64,000 nucleotides of DNA. Origin: Ligilactobacillus faecis (lineage in GTDB: Bacteria; Bacillota; Bacilli; Lactobacillales; Lactobacillaceae). Both the position numbers and the translations under genes were made by a program. The stretch's first letter is position 1. Every line of letters starts with the position of its first letter. The stretch spans positions 212,501 through 276,500 of the forward strand of contig NZ_CP123639.1 in assembly GCF_029889745.1 (NCBI RefSeq). The letters run 5' to 3'. Below, one piece after another: positions 29,325 through 38,794 of this stretch. A model generated the notes under the pieces. The model ran no database searches. It saw only the letters and a list, made by a program, of their open reading frames with translations, and was not told the origin of the DNA.

Positions 29325-30125
29325 ATGCCTAAAAAAATAACTTCGATCGCTGTGCAAAAAAAAGCCGGACGTTTTAATGTCTTTTTAGACGGGCATTACG
29401 CCTTTCCAGTCAGTGAAAATACTTTGATCAAATACCGCCTTGCCAAAGGAATGGAAATTTCTGATAATTTGATCGAAGTTTTAAAAAAAGAAGATCAGTA
29501 TCAAAAGGCTTATAGTAAAGCCTTAGATCACTTGAGTTATCAACTACGAACAGTCAAAGAGATGAAAACATATTTAAAAAAACTCGCTATTCCTGAACAT
29601 GATATAACACGGGTCATTATCACTTTGACAGAGGCTAAATATTTAGATGACCTCAACTATGCTAAAAGCTACGTCCGAACTAGCGCAAAAACGACAGATA
29701 AAGGACCAGTCGTGATCACTCAAAAACTTAGACAAAAAGGAGTCGCCTCTGATTTGATCGAAGAGGCTCTACTCGAATTTGATTTTGAGCAACAAGTCAC
29801 AAATGCACTTAAAGTGGCACAAAAAACAGTTGCTAAAAACCATAAGCTTTCTTTTCAAGCTTTAAAAAATAAGCTTTATCAGACTTTGTTAGCAAAAGGT
29901 TTTCCAAATCAAGTCATCGACGGCGCACTAGCCGAGCTTGAGCTCGAATTAGACGAAGAAGCTGAATGGGATACATTAGTCGCCCAAGGTGACAAACTCT
30001 GGCCCCGTTACCGCCGTTTAGCTGAGCCAAAGCGTTCCTTAAAATTCAAGCAGGCTCTCTACCGTAAAGGTTTTTCGTTGAGTTTGATCGATGAATATTT
30101 AGCTACACTAGAATTTGAAGAGTAA
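29325..30125 (+). CDS. recX: regulatory protein RecX
   Basis: A 266-aa RecX, which caps and inhibits RecA filaments. It is made of repeated three-helix units, with the family segments ALDHLSYQLRTVKEM, YLDDLNYAKSYVRT and KGFPNQVIDGAL visible. Gram-positive members have this longer form. AAGGAAGG precedes the ATG. The gene diverges from the rRNA methyltransferase. The IS605-type element sits upstream and may have separated recX from its original promoter. Confidence 0.92.
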   Translation: MPKKITSIAVQKKAGRFNVFLDGHYAFPVSENTLIKYRLAKGMEISDNLIEVLKKEDQYQKAYSKALDHLSYQLRTVKEMKTYLKKLAIPEHDITRVIITLTEAKYLDDLNYAKSYVRTSAKTTDKGPVVITQKLRQKGVASDLIEEALLEFDFEQQVTNALKVAQKTVAKNHKLSFQALKNKLYQTLLAKGFPNQVIDGALAELELELDEEAEWDTLVAQGDKLWPRYRRLAEPKRSLKFKQALYRKGFSLSLIDEYLATLEFEE

Positions 30126-30158
30126 AAAAAAGTTGCGTTCAGAGCGCAACTTTTTTAT
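30124..30158. terminator. bidirectional terminator, recX and YihY gene
   Basis: AAAAAAGTTGCG and CGCAACTTTTTT pair around a 7-nt loop between convergent genes. Confidence 0.92.
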
Positions 30159-31081
30159 TTCTTTTTAAAAACACGCTTGACCTGCTTTTTAACGGCAGTG
30201 TCTGTAAAATGATCCAACGCTCCTTTGGCTTTGACTCTACCACCATATAATTCTTCAAGGGAAGCATTGATCACGACTCCAAGCATGATCACATAAGCAC
30301 TGTAATTTAACCACAGCAATAAAACAATAAAAGTCCCAAGCGTCCCATAACTTAAAAAAGAGCGCGCAAAATAACGAACGTAGATACTAAAGACTTGCGT
30401 CAACATCATCCAGCCTAATGTTGCTACGACTGCCCCAGGCCAAATATATTTTAGATGAACTTTGGCATTAGGCACTAAAAAATATAAAATAATAAAGATC
30501 AAAAAAAGTCCTAACACTGTCGTTGGCCATTTTAACTGGCTAAATGTCGTCAACCAGTCTGCTGGTAACTCAAATAGTGGTGTAAGATGTTCTAAAACAA
30601 GCTGACCAAAACTATAGATCACAAAGAAAATGATCAACATGACTCCGATAAAGATCATGATCAAAAATGATAAGATCCGTTGTGTGACTACACCTTGATC
30701 TTTCCCGACATCATACGCTTGATTAAAAGCTTGTTTCAAAGCATTGATCCCCCGACTTGTTGCCCATAATGTCACAAGCCCACTGATCGAAGCAACACTT
30801 CCCGAAGCACCAGTTTGTAAAAATTTAGTGATCAGTGGCTCTAAAGTCGTGTAGATCGATCTGGGCATTGCCATTTCAAGATACGGAAGCACGGCATCAA
30901 CTTCTAGGCGTAACAACGGGAGAATATTTCCAATAAAAATGACCATTGGAAAGATCGTCACTAGCGTATAATATGCGATCACGATCGCCGTACTACTAAC
31001 GTTAGCCCGCTTAAAATTTTTTTGAAAAAGTTCGCTAAAACGTGCTAAACGTTTTTTAGTTGTTGCTAGGTCTAATTTCAT
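30155..31081 (-). CDS. YihY/BrkB-family inner membrane protein
   Basis: A 308-aa protein with about six membrane segments and family motifs: TAIVIAYYTLVTIFPMVIF near residue 35, TLWATSRGINALKQAFN near 130, and FIVLLLWLNYSAYVIMLG near 260. It was once annotated as RNase BN, which is wrong for this family. The function is unknown. An AGG lies 9 nt before the ATG. It follows the LysM gene by 10 nt, so it is probably in the same transcript. Confidence 0.87.
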   Translation of the reverse strand: MKLDLATTKKRLARFSELFQKNFKRANVSSTAIVIAYYTLVTIFPMVIFIGNILPLLRLEVDAVLPYLEMAMPRSIYTTLEPLITKFLQTGASGSVASISGLVTLWATSRGINALKQAFNQAYDVGKDQGVVTQRILSFLIMIFIGVMLIIFFVIYSFGQLVLEHLTPLFELPADWLTTFSQLKWPTTVLGLFLIFIILYFLVPNAKVHLKYIWPGAVVATLGWMMLTQVFSIYVRYFARSFLSYGTLGTFIVLLLWLNYSAYVIMLGVVINASLEELYGGRVKAKGALDHFTDTAVKKQVKRVFKKK

Positions 31082-31091
31082 CTACTTGGAC

Positions 31092-31736
31092 CTATTCATC
31101 TGTATCAGATCGAGAAGCTTGCGAACCTACCGTTTGCTCAGTTTGAGAGGTCGGCGTACTTTCTTCCTCTGCCCCAGTTTCATCTTGATCGCTATAAGAC
31201 GAGTCAGTCGCCACAGAACTTTGTGAGGTAGTAGCGGCCCCTGTATTGGAGCTATCAGTTTCTGCTGGTCTTTCTCCATTGTCTGGAATTTTTAATACTT
31301 CGCCAGCAGCCACGCGTCCATTAGCAGGAAGATCATTTATTTGGATCAGATCTTGAACACTCACCCCATAGCGCATGGCGATCGCTGTCAAAGAATCACC
31401 AGAACGCACCGTATAGTTTACGTACTCTGTAGTTTTTTTACTTTCTTTCAAACTACTTGCTGAACTCTTTTTTTGACTAGACGGATCTTCTTTTTTTGAA
31501 GTTTGACTGCTTTGCTTTGCTGGACCATATTTTTTAGCAGCTAAGGCCTTTTGTTTTTCATACTCTTCTTTTTGATATTTAGCACTATCCCCAAATGTAT
31601 TGATCACTCGACTTTTGATCGTTTCATTTTGCCAAGCAAGAGCACTCAGTAAACCTACACAAAACACGCCAAGTAAAATTTGTCCTCCTACTTTAAGTTT
31701 TTTGTGTTGTTTATGTTTTTGATGTCTTTTTGTCAT
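31092..31736 (-). CDS. LysM-domain membrane-anchored cell-wall protein
   Basis: A 214-aa protein. A very basic cytoplasmic start (MTKRHQKHKQHKKLK) leads to one membrane segment (about 18-35), a Ser/Lys-rich linker, one LysM near 105-150 (YTVRSGDSLTAIAMRYGVS) and an acidic Ser/Thr-rich tail. It is probably a type II membrane protein bound to peptidoglycan. ATG 31734-31736 has GGGATCAC just upstream and fits this topology. The frame open to 31823 would overlap the galU end without an SD. Confidence 0.8.
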   Translation of the reverse strand: MTKRHQKHKQHKKLKVGGQILLGVFCVGLLSALAWQNETIKSRVINTFGDSAKYQKEEYEKQKALAAKKYGPAKQSSQTSKKEDPSSQKKSSASSLKESKKTTEYVNYTVRSGDSLTAIAMRYGVSVQDLIQINDLPANGRVAAGEVLKIPDNGERPAETDSSNTGAATTSQSSVATDSSYSDQDETGAEEESTPTSQTEQTVGSQASRSDTDE

Positions 31737-31762
31737 GTGATCCCTTCCCTTCTTTTTTAAAT

Positions 31763-31796
31763 AAAAAAGTTGGGGGCTTATGCTACCCCCAACTTC
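31763..31796 (-). terminator. terminator of galU
   Basis: AAGTTGGGGG and CCCCCAACTT form a 10-bp stem followed on the minus strand by TTTTTTATTT. Confidence 0.88.
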
Positions 31797-31803
31797 ATGA
31801 GCT

Positions 31804-32676
31804 TTACTTGAGCGTTTTACCAAGTTCCTTGATATAAGCTTTCAATTCATCTTGAACTTCTGGATGACGGAGCCCAAATTGAATCGAAGTTTTAAGATAG
31901 CCAAACTTATAACCTACATCGTAACGTTGCCCTTTAAATTCATGAGCAAAGACACGTTGGATCTTATTCAAACGATCGATCGCATCTGTTAATTGGATCT
32001 CATTGCCAGCACCTGGCTTTTGTGTTTCAAGCATTGTGAAGATCTCTGGCGTCAAAAGGTAGCGTCCAATGATCGCTAAATCAGAAGGAGCCTTATCAAC
32101 GTCTGGTTTTTCAACAAATTGCTTTACGTCATAAAGACCTGGTTTTGTCTCTAATGTTGGATCAATGACACCGTACTTGTTAACTTCTTCATGTGGCACT
32201 TTCATAACGGCTAACGTTGACGCATGTGTTTCGTCATAGCGATTCATCAATTGTTTTGTCAATGGAACTTTATCTTCCATGATATCATCGCCTAACATAA
32301 CGACAAACGGTTCATTACCGACAAAGTCTTTTGCCATCAAAACAGCATCTCCTAAACCACGTGGATGCGATTGACGGATAAAATAAAGGTTGATATCTGT
32401 TGTCTGCTCAACTAAACGCAAAAGGTCTTTTTTACCTTTTTCTTTTAAATTTTGTTCGAGCTCTGGTACCGAATCAAAGTGATCTTCGATCGGACGTTTA
32501 CCCTTTCCAGTAACAACTAAAATATCTTCGATCCCTGATTTCTTAGCTTCTTCAACAATGTATTGGATCGTTGGCTTATCAATGATCGGCAACATCTCTT
32601 TGGCTAAAGCTTTTGTTGCAGGTAAAAATCTTGTCCCTAACCCAGCGGCTGGAATAACTGCTTTTCTTACTTTCAT
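31804..32676 (-). CDS. galU: UTP-glucose-1-phosphate uridylyltransferase
   Basis: A 290-aa enzyme making UDP-glucose from UTP and glucose 1-phosphate. It has the nucleotidyltransferase signature [21 protein letters not shown] at the N-terminus (residues 10-30), plus VVMLGDDIM and the K-x-F-V-E-K-P segment. The length is standard. The SD AGAGGT lies 8 nt from the ATG. UDP-glucose feeds the LTA glycolipid glucosyltransferase near 7 kb and wall polysaccharide synthesis. It is monocistronic with its own terminator. Confidence 0.97.
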   Translation of the reverse strand: MKVRKAVIPAAGLGTRFLPATKALAKEMLPIIDKPTIQYIVEEAKKSGIEDILVVTGKGKRPIEDHFDSVPELEQNLKEKGKKDLLRLVEQTTDINLYFIRQSHPRGLGDAVLMAKDFVGNEPFVVMLGDDIMEDKVPLTKQLMNRYDETHASTLAVMKVPHEEVNKYGVIDPTLETKPGLYDVKQFVEKPDVDKAPSDLAIIGRYLLTPEIFTMLETQKPGAGNEIQLTDAIDRLNKIQRVFAHEFKGQRYDVGYKFGYLKTSIQFGLRHPEVQDELKAYIKELGKTLK

Positions 32677-32776
32677 TAAAGTGTACCTCTTTTAAAATTT
32701 AGATGTCTTAATAAAACACCCGAGTATTCTAAAAATATTATACCAGTATCAGTGATATTTACAAGTCCTATACCTA

Positions 32777-33571
32777 TTAGTCCTTTTTATACAGATATTT
32801 AGCATCGATATCAGGATCTTGTGAGGTTAAGATCTTAGGACCATCTTTAGTGATCACGATCGTATGCTCATATTGGCACGATAAACTTCCATCTGCCGTA
32901 CGTGCGACCCAGCCATTTGGATCACTCATATCAGCTTGCCAGCTACCAGCATTGACCATCGGTTCGATCGTGATCGTCATCCCTTCGCGCAAACGCACAC
33001 CTTTACCAGCTTCACCAAAATGAGGGACATTAGGGCTCTCATGCATCGTTGGTCCGATCCCATGTCCGATAAATTCGCGCACATCACCATAACCATTTTC
33101 ATCTTCGACGTATTTTTGGATCGCAGCTCCGATATCACCGATCCGATTTCCGACTTTAGCTTGCTCGATCCCTAGATAAAGTGCTTTTTTAGTCACTTCC
33201 ATCAAACGTTCAACTTCGGGTGTCGCTTTACCAACAACATAACTCCAGCAAGAATCGCTCATTGCTCCATGATAGTTGACGACCGTATCGACTTTGACAA
33301 GATCGCCTTCTTTTAAGATCAAGTTCTTACGCGGAAAACCGTGGCAGATCTCGTCATTTACACTGACACAAGTTGCGTATTCATAACCTTCAAATCCGAT
33401 CTGTTCAGCGATCGCATCATGTTCTTTAAAATACTTCCGCGCAAACTCTTCGATATCCCAGCTAGAGATCCCCGGTTTGATCAGGTCACGTAAGCCAACG
33501 TGCATCCCAGCTAAGATCGCACCGGATTTAGCCATTTCTTCTATTTCACGTGGTGATTTGATCGTTATCAT
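32777..33571 (-). CDS. map: methionine aminopeptidase, type I
   Basis: A 264-aa metalloenzyme that removes the initiator methionine from new proteins. The pita-bread fold residues are visible: His in NDEICHGFP, Asp in KVDTVV and DSCW, His in FIGHGIGPTMHE, and Glu in ITIEPMVN and YEHTIVIT. The C-terminal extension (YKKD end) matches lactobacillal forms. The start ATG 33569-33571 has no nearby SD. The only SD is AGAAAGGA at 33614-33621, with a hairpin between (see separate entry). Confidence 0.95.
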   Translation of the reverse strand: MITIKSPREIEEMAKSGAILAGMHVGLRDLIKPGISSWDIEEFARKYFKEHDAIAEQIGFEGYEYATCVSVNDEICHGFPRKNLILKEGDLVKVDTVVNYHGAMSDSCWSYVVGKATPEVERLMEVTKKALYLGIEQAKVGNRIGDIGAAIQKYVEDENGYGDVREFIGHGIGPTMHESPNVPHFGEAGKGVRLREGMTITIEPMVNAGSWQADMSDPNGWVARTADGSLSCQYEHTIVITKDGPKILTSQDPDIDAKYLYKKD

Positions 33572-33621
33572 AATATTTTTTGCCTAAAATGTGCCGTTTG
33601 GGAAAATTAGGCTTCCTTTCT
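33572..33621 (-). promoter_or_regulatory. structure-spaced ribosome-binding site of map
   Basis: On the minus strand: SD AGAAAGGA (33614-33621), stem arm GCCTAA (33607-33612), 19-nt loop, arm TTAGGC (33582-33587), then 10 nt to ATG. The linear SD-to-start distance is 42 nt. Folding would reduce the effective gap to about 11 nt. Confidence 0.65.
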
Positions 33622-33745
33622 AAAAACTTGATTTAACTGGATAAAACAGCGACTGGCGACACATTTACTTTCCCACAGTTAAAAATTACCTAACTCCTAT
33701 ATTATACAACAAGCTCACAATTTTTTCGTATTCATCTCACAAAGA

Positions 33746-33773
33746 TTTTTGTTTGGCTAATATTTGGTATAAT
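33746..33773 (+). promoter_or_regulatory. promoter of the flavodoxin gene
   Basis: TGGTATAAT provides an extended -10 (TATAAT at 33768-33773), with a weak TTTTTG -35 at 33746-33751. The start codon follows 40 nt downstream. Confidence 0.6.
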
Positions 33774-33812
33774 ATTTGTGAATCTTTAATCTATGAAAGA
33801 AGGAACTATATT

Positions 33813-34265
33813 ATGGCTACTGCTAAAATCGTTTTTGCTACGATCACAGGAAACAATGAGGACATTGCTGATATCATCGCCCAAGCGCTTGAAGAAAAAG
33901 GCTTGAGCGTCAGCGTTGAAGAGATCTCCCAAGCCGATCCAGCTGACTTTGAAGACGTCGATCTTTGTGTTGTTTGTCCTTATACTTATGATGAAGGCTC
34001 TCTTCCAGATGAAGGTCTTGATTTTTATGAGGAATTAGCTGAAGTCGATCTCAGTGGCAAAGTCTTTGGAGTCGCAGGTTCAGGTGATACTTTTTATGGG
34101 GAATATTTTGGTGTTGCAGTCGATAAATTTGCCACTGCCCTTGAAGCTGCTGGAGCAACTAAAGGCGCCCCCAACTTAAAGATCAATTTAGCCCCTGATA
34201 GTGAAGAAGACATCCAAGCGCTAGATGATTTTGCAGCAACATTAGCACAAGCAGTTATCGCTTAA
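33813..34265 (+). CDS. flavodoxin
   Basis: A 150-aa FMN electron carrier. The FMN phosphate loop ATITGNNEDIA lies near residue 10 (T-x-T-G-N pattern). Residues around VVCPYTYDEGSLPDEG and FGVAGSGDTFYGEYFG form the isoalloxazine loops. It is very acidic, as usual. ATG 33813-33815 has GAAGGA upstream. The frame open to 33753 has no SD and overlaps the promoter. The yfhO gene follows 54 nt later with its own structured leader. Confidence 0.93.
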   Translation: MATAKIVFATITGNNEDIADIIAQALEEKGLSVSVEEISQADPADFEDVDLCVVCPYTYDEGSLPDEGLDFYEELAEVDLSGKVFGVAGSGDTFYGEYFGVAVDKFATALEAAGATKGAPNLKINLAPDSEEDIQALDDFAATLAQAVIA

Positions 34266-34281
34266 ATCAAGTTAATCTAAC

Positions 34282-34319
34282 GAAAGGAATCGCCAGGACC
34301 TTCTGGCCAAACAAAGATC
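34282..34319 (+). promoter_or_regulatory. structure-spaced ribosome-binding site of yfhO
   Basis: SD GAAAGGA (34282-34288), stem arm GCCAG (34292-34296), 6-nt loop, arm CTGGC (34303-34307), then 12 nt to GTG at 34320. The linear distance is 31 nt. Confidence 0.6.
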
Positions 34320-37190
34320 GTGGAATTTTCATTTACTAAAAAAAAGAACTCACACCTTTATTTGACATATTCGTTAGCTTTTCTCATCGTTGCCTTTTTT
34401 GTTTACGGCACGTATTTGATCACTGGTCATGCCTTGATCTGGCATCTTGATGGTGCAAATCAACATTTACCATTATTAGAAGAGTATCGGAGCTATCTAC
34501 ACGCTTTTTTTAAAGATCCAAGTACAATAAGTACATGGTCCTGGCACTTTGGGCTCGGGAGCGACGTTTTTCAAGTCTACTCTTATTACACGCTAGGTGA
34601 CATCTTTATCTACCCGCTCTTACTCTTGCCAGCTAAAGCACTTGTCACAGGCTATCAGGTAATGATCGTTATTCGGTTGTATTGTGCAGGACTTGCTTTC
34701 TGCTACTTTGCCAATCATTTTGAGTTCGATCGTTTTACGATCACTGGCGGAGCATTAGTCTATCTTTTCAATGCTTTTTTGCTCTATTCAAATGTGGCAC
34801 AACCGTTTTTTACAACACCATTCATTCTCTTTCCTTTGATCATTGTTGCACTTGAACGAACTTTACAACAAGGAAAGATCGGGCCACTGATCCTCGTTTT
34901 TAGTTGGATGTTGATCAGTAGTTTTTACTTTGCTTATATTTTAGGGATCGGCGCGATGCTTTATTTAGGTTTGCGCTTTGGTCTGACGTATCGTAAAAAG
35001 ATCAAAACTTTAAAAGCTCGCATCCATCTTTTAAGTAAATTAGCCCTTGCCACGGTGATCAGCTTACTTTGTTCTAGTTTTCTCCTTGTTCCAGAGATCA
35101 TCGCTGTCAAAAATTCAACTCGTTCAGGTGGTGTCTTTGCTAACGGGTTAAACGTTTACCCACTCTATTATTACTTAGCTTTGCCAAGCCAGTTGATCAA
35201 TGGAGCTAACCGTGACTTTTATTTTTGGAGTGCGCTTGGTTTTTCAAGTATCGTCTTTTTTGCGCTTATCTACATCATTTTGCATAAAAAGACGTATCGT
35301 CTGACCTTTTGGGCCTTATATCTTAGTTTTATCATGTTGCTCTTACCACAATTTGGAGCACTTATGAATGGGCTGATGGCCCCTTCGAACCGTTGGACAT
35401 TACTCAGTTGCTTACCGATCGCTTTTGCAGTCTGTGTTTTGCTCAAAGATCTGCGATCACTTTCAGAAAAAACTTTGCGGATCTTTTCTTTTGCCCTCGT
35501 TGGCTATGTGACTTTTATCGGTCTGACCTATCTTTTCCAAAATGATGAAAAGCTCTTTGTCCCGATGATCTTTTTATTTGTCTTTTGGGCTCTACTTGGC
35601 AATGCGAATAAAAAAAAGACGCCCCAAAAGTTTCTTTTGAGTGCGATCTTATTAAATGTCTGTCTCAACGCGATCTATTTTGAAGCCCCCTTTAACGGAG
35701 GCTATGCTGCTGAGATGTTACCACTAAAAGCTTATGAAACTTTAAAAACTAAACGCTTTGCAGGATTGGAAAAAAATTTACCCGATCCTAAAGACGATTT
35801 TTATCGGATCTCTACGTTGAGCAAAAATTACAATTTAGGTTCAAACTATCACCTATATAACGTTTTGGGCTCCAAACTCTATTCGATCAATTCATATTAT
35901 TCTTTACAAAATAAAGCACTTAGCGACTTTGCTAATGCTTATCAAAACGCACAATATGAAGCTAATATCCCCCTAGGACAATTATCAGATCGAACTATTT
36001 TGAATAACTTTTTAGGGGTCCGTTATTTATTTACTCAGATCAATCAACCTAATGCAACTAAACTTCCTTATGGCTATCAACTCGTGCAAACGACGCCAAA
36101 GATCAGTGACGCCAATGGTGACAGTTCAAAAGACCGTCAAACTAAACTTTATCAAACTAGATCAGCGTTTCCACTCGTTTATTTCCAAACTAAAGTGTTG
36201 CCAACGACTGAAGCCAAAAAACTTTCGGCTACAGAACAAGAGCGAGCTTTGCCTCTTGGAGTCGTTGTTTCACAAGCTGCTACTACTGGTTTAGCTAAAG
36301 TCGATCAAAAACAGTTGCGCTCTGAAGTGCAAGAGCTTCCTTACCAATTGATCTCGAGCCGTGGTAACGTCGTTTCACCAAATGAGCTAGATAAACAGGA
36401 TTCAGAGCAAACGTATACGCTCGTTTTACAACTTCCAAAAGAACAAACTATCAGTGGTGAGTTGCAACTTGATCTCTCACATATCAAATATGCCCCGTAT
36501 ACTTTAAAAAAACAGCTTGCTTTAGAAGAACAGCAAAAGGTAAGTGATCTGACCCAAGGGCTATTGGAACAAAACAAACTTTTAACCAGTTATAAATATT
36601 TCCGCTACCACATTTTACAAGGGTCACCAGATAATAGTTTCTCCTTGAGCGTCAGTTCACCTTTAGGGAGTGAAAAGCTCTTTCAACCAAAACAAAATGC
36701 TCTCTCTTTTTATAAAGTCGTAACTGCAGGTACTTTAAATCTTGGTTACTTTGAAACGCTCCCGCAAACTTTGACGTTGACACCATCTAAGTTAGGTAAC
36801 TACCATTTTGACTTAAAAGTTTACGTTCAAACTTTAGGTCCAACTTATGTAAAGCAAGTTAAAGAGCTACAAAAGCACGCTCTCCAACAAATCAAACTGA
36901 CCCCAACTGGACTTTCAGGGCAGATCAAAGTCGACCAAGCTGGGATCTTAACATCTTCGATCCCCTATGCTAAAGGTTGGAGCGTTAAAGTAGACGGTAA
37001 AAAACGCCCTGTTTTGAAAACTAACCATGCTTTTGTCGGTGTACGTTTAACAAAGGGAAAACATCAGATCCGCTTTAGTTATACGATCCCAGGACTCAAG
37101 TTAGGAGCCTATCTTTCACTTAGTGGACTCATTTGTTTAGGCTTCTGTCTTATCTTTGAAAAATATTATTTCAAACGATCAGGCCAATAA
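34320..37190 (+). CDS. yfhO: YfhO-family polytopic glycosyltransferase
   Basis: A 956-aa protein with about a dozen membrane segments in residues 10-490 and again at the C-terminus (about 925-945). A large extracytoplasmic region of about 430 residues lies between. The topology and the early DGANQHLPL motif match the YfhO (DUF6044-like/GT-C) family. In Bacillus and Listeria, YfhO acts with CsbB and GtcA to glycosylate LTA outside the membrane. Here a GtrA protein lies at 21799 and the LTA genes near 2-8 kb. The start is GTG 34320 behind a hairpin-spaced SD. The first in-frame ATG alternatives lie far inside. Its terminator is split by an insertion sequence. Confidence 0.87.
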   Translation: MEFSFTKKKNSHLYLTYSLAFLIVAFFVYGTYLITGHALIWHLDGANQHLPLLEEYRSYLHAFFKDPSTISTWSWHFGLGSDVFQVYSYYTLGDIFIYPLLLLPAKALVTGYQVMIVIRLYCAGLAFCYFANHFEFDRFTITGGALVYLFNAFLLYSNVAQPFFTTPFILFPLIIVALERTLQQGKIGPLILVFSWMLISSFYFAYILGIGAMLYLGLRFGLTYRKKIKTLKARIHLLSKLALATVISLLCSSFLLVPEIIAVKNSTRSGGVFANGLNVYPLYYYLALPSQLINGANRDFYFWSALGFSSIVFFALIYIILHKKTYRLTFWALYLSFIMLLLPQFGALMNGLMAPSNRWTLLSCLPIAFAVCVLLKDLRSLSEKTLRIFSFALVGYVTFIGLTYLFQNDEKLFVPMIFLFVFWALLGNANKKKTPQKFLLSAILLNVCLNAIYFEAPFNGGYAAEMLPLKAYETLKTKRFAGLEKNLPDPKDDFYRISTLSKNYNLGSNYHLYNVLGSKLYSINSYYSLQNKALSDFANAYQNAQYEANIPLGQLSDRTILNNFLGVRYLFTQINQPNATKLPYGYQLVQTTPKISDANGDSSKDRQTKLYQTRSAFPLVYFQTKVLPTTEAKKLSATEQERALPLGVVVSQAATTGLAKVDQKQLRSEVQELPYQLISSRGNVVSPNELDKQDSEQTYTLVLQLPKEQTISGELQLDLSHIKYAPYTLKKQLALEEQQKVSDLTQGLLEQNKLLTSYKYFRYHILQGSPDNSFSLSVSSPLGSEKLFQPKQNALSFYKVVTAGTLNLGYFETLPQTLTLTPSKLGNYHFDLKVYVQTLGPTYVKQVKELQKHALQQIKLTPTGLSGQIKVDQAGILTSSIPYAKGWSVKVDGKKRPVLKTNHAFVGVRLTKGKHQIRFSYTIPGLKLGAYLSLSGLICLGFCLIFEKYYFKRSGQ

Positions 37191-37209
37191 AAAAGACTTC
37201 CCTTAGAGG
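37191..37209 (+). terminator. left half of a terminator split by an insertion sequence
   Basis: AAAAAAGACTTCC plus the loop-side CTTAGAGG matches GGAAGCCTTTTTT at 38784-38796. Joined without the element, they form one hairpin between yfhO and wecB, serving both convergent genes. The insertion has pulled the arms 1.58 kb apart. Confidence 0.75.
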
Positions 37210-37253
37210 CAATGTCATTAAGTTAAGCCTACAGTACTAAAGATTAGATATTG

Positions 37254-37301
37254 AAAAAGAGATCAGAAACATATTTTGTAGTTATCTGATCTCTTTTTAT
37301 C
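37254..37301 (-). terminator. terminator inside the insertion sequence
   Basis: AAAAAGAGATCAG and CTGATCTCTTTTT pair around a 19-nt loop, downstream of the transposase gene. Confidence 0.8.
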
Positions 37302-37350
37302 ACGACAAATAAGCTGATAGTTAATCAAATTTTTTTATCAGCACGTTCTT

Positions 37351-38658
37351 TTATGTTATTCTGTAGTTGAATCCTGATGCTTTTCTTCTGCTGGATGATC
37401 TTTTATAATGCCGACCATTCCTGATTGGAAGAATATTTTTAGAAATATAGGATTCTAACCGTTTTGGTGGGGATTTTCCTCTAATAAAAGATCTACACAG
37501 TCTCACAGCGACTGTAAAATTAACTTTATATTGATATGATCGAGCCTTTTCTTGGAGTGATACATGATCTATGATCATTTGGGTGAAATTGTACACTATA
37601 AGTTTAGCGTAGATCTCTTGAAGGATCCCCACTATTTTTTTAGCGTGAAAGTTCAATAATCCCAAGGTATGTTTCAATGTCCTGAATGCTGTTTCTATCC
37701 CCCAACGTAAATGGTAAAGCTTTTTTAGTTTCCAAGCTGGATATGAACTTTGATTTAGATTAGTTACTACAGTCACATCCTTGTCTTCGGATACAGAAAA
37801 ACGTACTATTCTAAATTCAAGTGAATAAAATTCAGTTGGGTCAGCTTTCTTGGTTTTTTGTGATAAAAAATCGAAGGTCACATTGGCCGGTATAAATCTA
37901 TAAGAATTACGTTCTCTAAATAATTCCTTAGTTTCTCTAGTTTGTTTACGTGTTAATTTTAGTGTGAAATGTTTATCGAATTGGCGTTCATCTGGAAGTG
38001 CTATTCCACTGATCACGCCATTGTTGTTTCGTACTCTGATCAAGAAAGACCAACCTTTTTCTTGGATGTGCGCTAAGGTATTATAAGATTCATATCCTCT
38101 ATCGCCAATAATGAGCGCCTTAGGGATTTTAGAACGAGCGATCATTTTATTCAAGGCATTGCGCTCATTATCCATACCTTTTTGGACGATCACATCTGTA
38201 TAAATTTGTTTGTCTAAGTCAAAGAGTGCGTTAAGGTGAAGTAAATTATAAGCTTTGCGACCATTTGGAGATGGAAAATAAGAGCTTTTATCAGTTGGAT
38301 CAGTTGGGATATGAATACTAGAGCCATCGATAGCTAGGATCCTGATTTGACTTTGAGTGTTTTGTGATAATCGATCGGAAAACAGATGGAAGAATTTTTT
38401 AAACGCCTCAGCTTTTACTTTATATCTTTGTTGTGTAAAAGCTGAAACAGTGAGTTCCGGTATACCTCCTGTTAGTTGTGATAATTCACTTAGAATAGTC
38501 CCGCCACCCATTGATAGAATATAAAGTAGCGTGTCTTTAAAAACAAGTTTTCTCTGACGTATAAAATCACGTTTGGGATCGACAACATATTTTTCTTTTT
38601 CTTGGTCGATCGAGTCAAGGGTAGTTAAAAATAACTTTTTCAGTTGTGCTATATTCAT
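37351..38658 (-). CDS. IS4-family DDE transposase
   Basis: A 435-aa transposase. The DDE triad is seen as Asp in LAIDGSSIHIP (near 110), Asp in IIGDRGYES (near 190) and Glu in the YREK-type signature YHLRWGIETAFRTLKH (near 320). The length is typical of the IS231/IS4 group. I start at ATG 38656-38658 because GGAGGTG lies 6 nt upstream. The gene is intact with no stop or frameshift. Confidence 0.95.
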   Translation of the reverse strand: MNIAQLKKLFLTTLDSIDQEKEKYVVDPKRDFIRQRKLVFKDTLLYILSMGGGTILSELSQLTGGIPELTVSAFTQQRYKVKAEAFKKFFHLFSDRLSQNTQSQIRILAIDGSSIHIPTDPTDKSSYFPSPNGRKAYNLLHLNALFDLDKQIYTDVIVQKGMDNERNALNKMIARSKIPKALIIGDRGYESYNTLAHIQEKGWSFLIRVRNNNGVISGIALPDERQFDKHFTLKLTRKQTRETKELFRERNSYRFIPANVTFDFLSQKTKKADPTEFYSLEFRIVRFSVSEDKDVTVVTNLNQSSYPAWKLKKLYHLRWGIETAFRTLKHTLGLLNFHAKKIVGILQEIYAKLIVYNFTQMIIDHVSLQEKARSYQYKVNFTVAVRLCRSFIRGKSPPKRLESYISKNILPIRNGRHYKRSSSRRKASGFNYRIT

Positions 38659-38710
38659 AATGCTCACCTCCGTACATTAATAATCTCTATTAACGTCATA
38701 GATGTCAAAA

Positions 38711-38760
38711 AAGAGAGCTTGTATCAAATTTCTAAATTGAAATTTGATACAAGCTCTCTT
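38711..38760. repeat. 21-bp perfect hairpin at the upstream end of the insertion sequence
   Basis: Arms at 38711-38731 and 38740-38760 are perfectly complementary (AAGAGAGCTTGTATC on the left), with an 8-nt loop. It lies between the inverted repeat and the transposase start. Such hairpins in insertion sequences block read-through transcription or translation from outside. Confidence 0.85.
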
Positions 38761-38794
38761 AACTTAATGACATTGCCCTTAGAGGAAGCCTTTT

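Larger units (their letters stand above)
37210..38775. mobile_element. IS4-family insertion sequence, intact
   Basis: The element is 1566 bp. Both ends carry the perfect 18-bp inverted repeat CAATGTCATTAAGTTAAG. It is flanked by a 10-bp direct repeat, CCCTTAGAGG, at 37200-37209 and 38776-38785. The single transposase gene is intact. Terminal repeats and 10-bp duplication fit the IS231-like part of IS4. Identical repeats and duplications suggest recent insertion. Confidence 0.95.

Noticed and set aside
34282-34319. Reading the yfhO leader hairpin as a flavodoxin terminator
   Set aside because: The hairpin has only a 5-bp stem and is not followed by a T run, while an SD abuts its 5' side.
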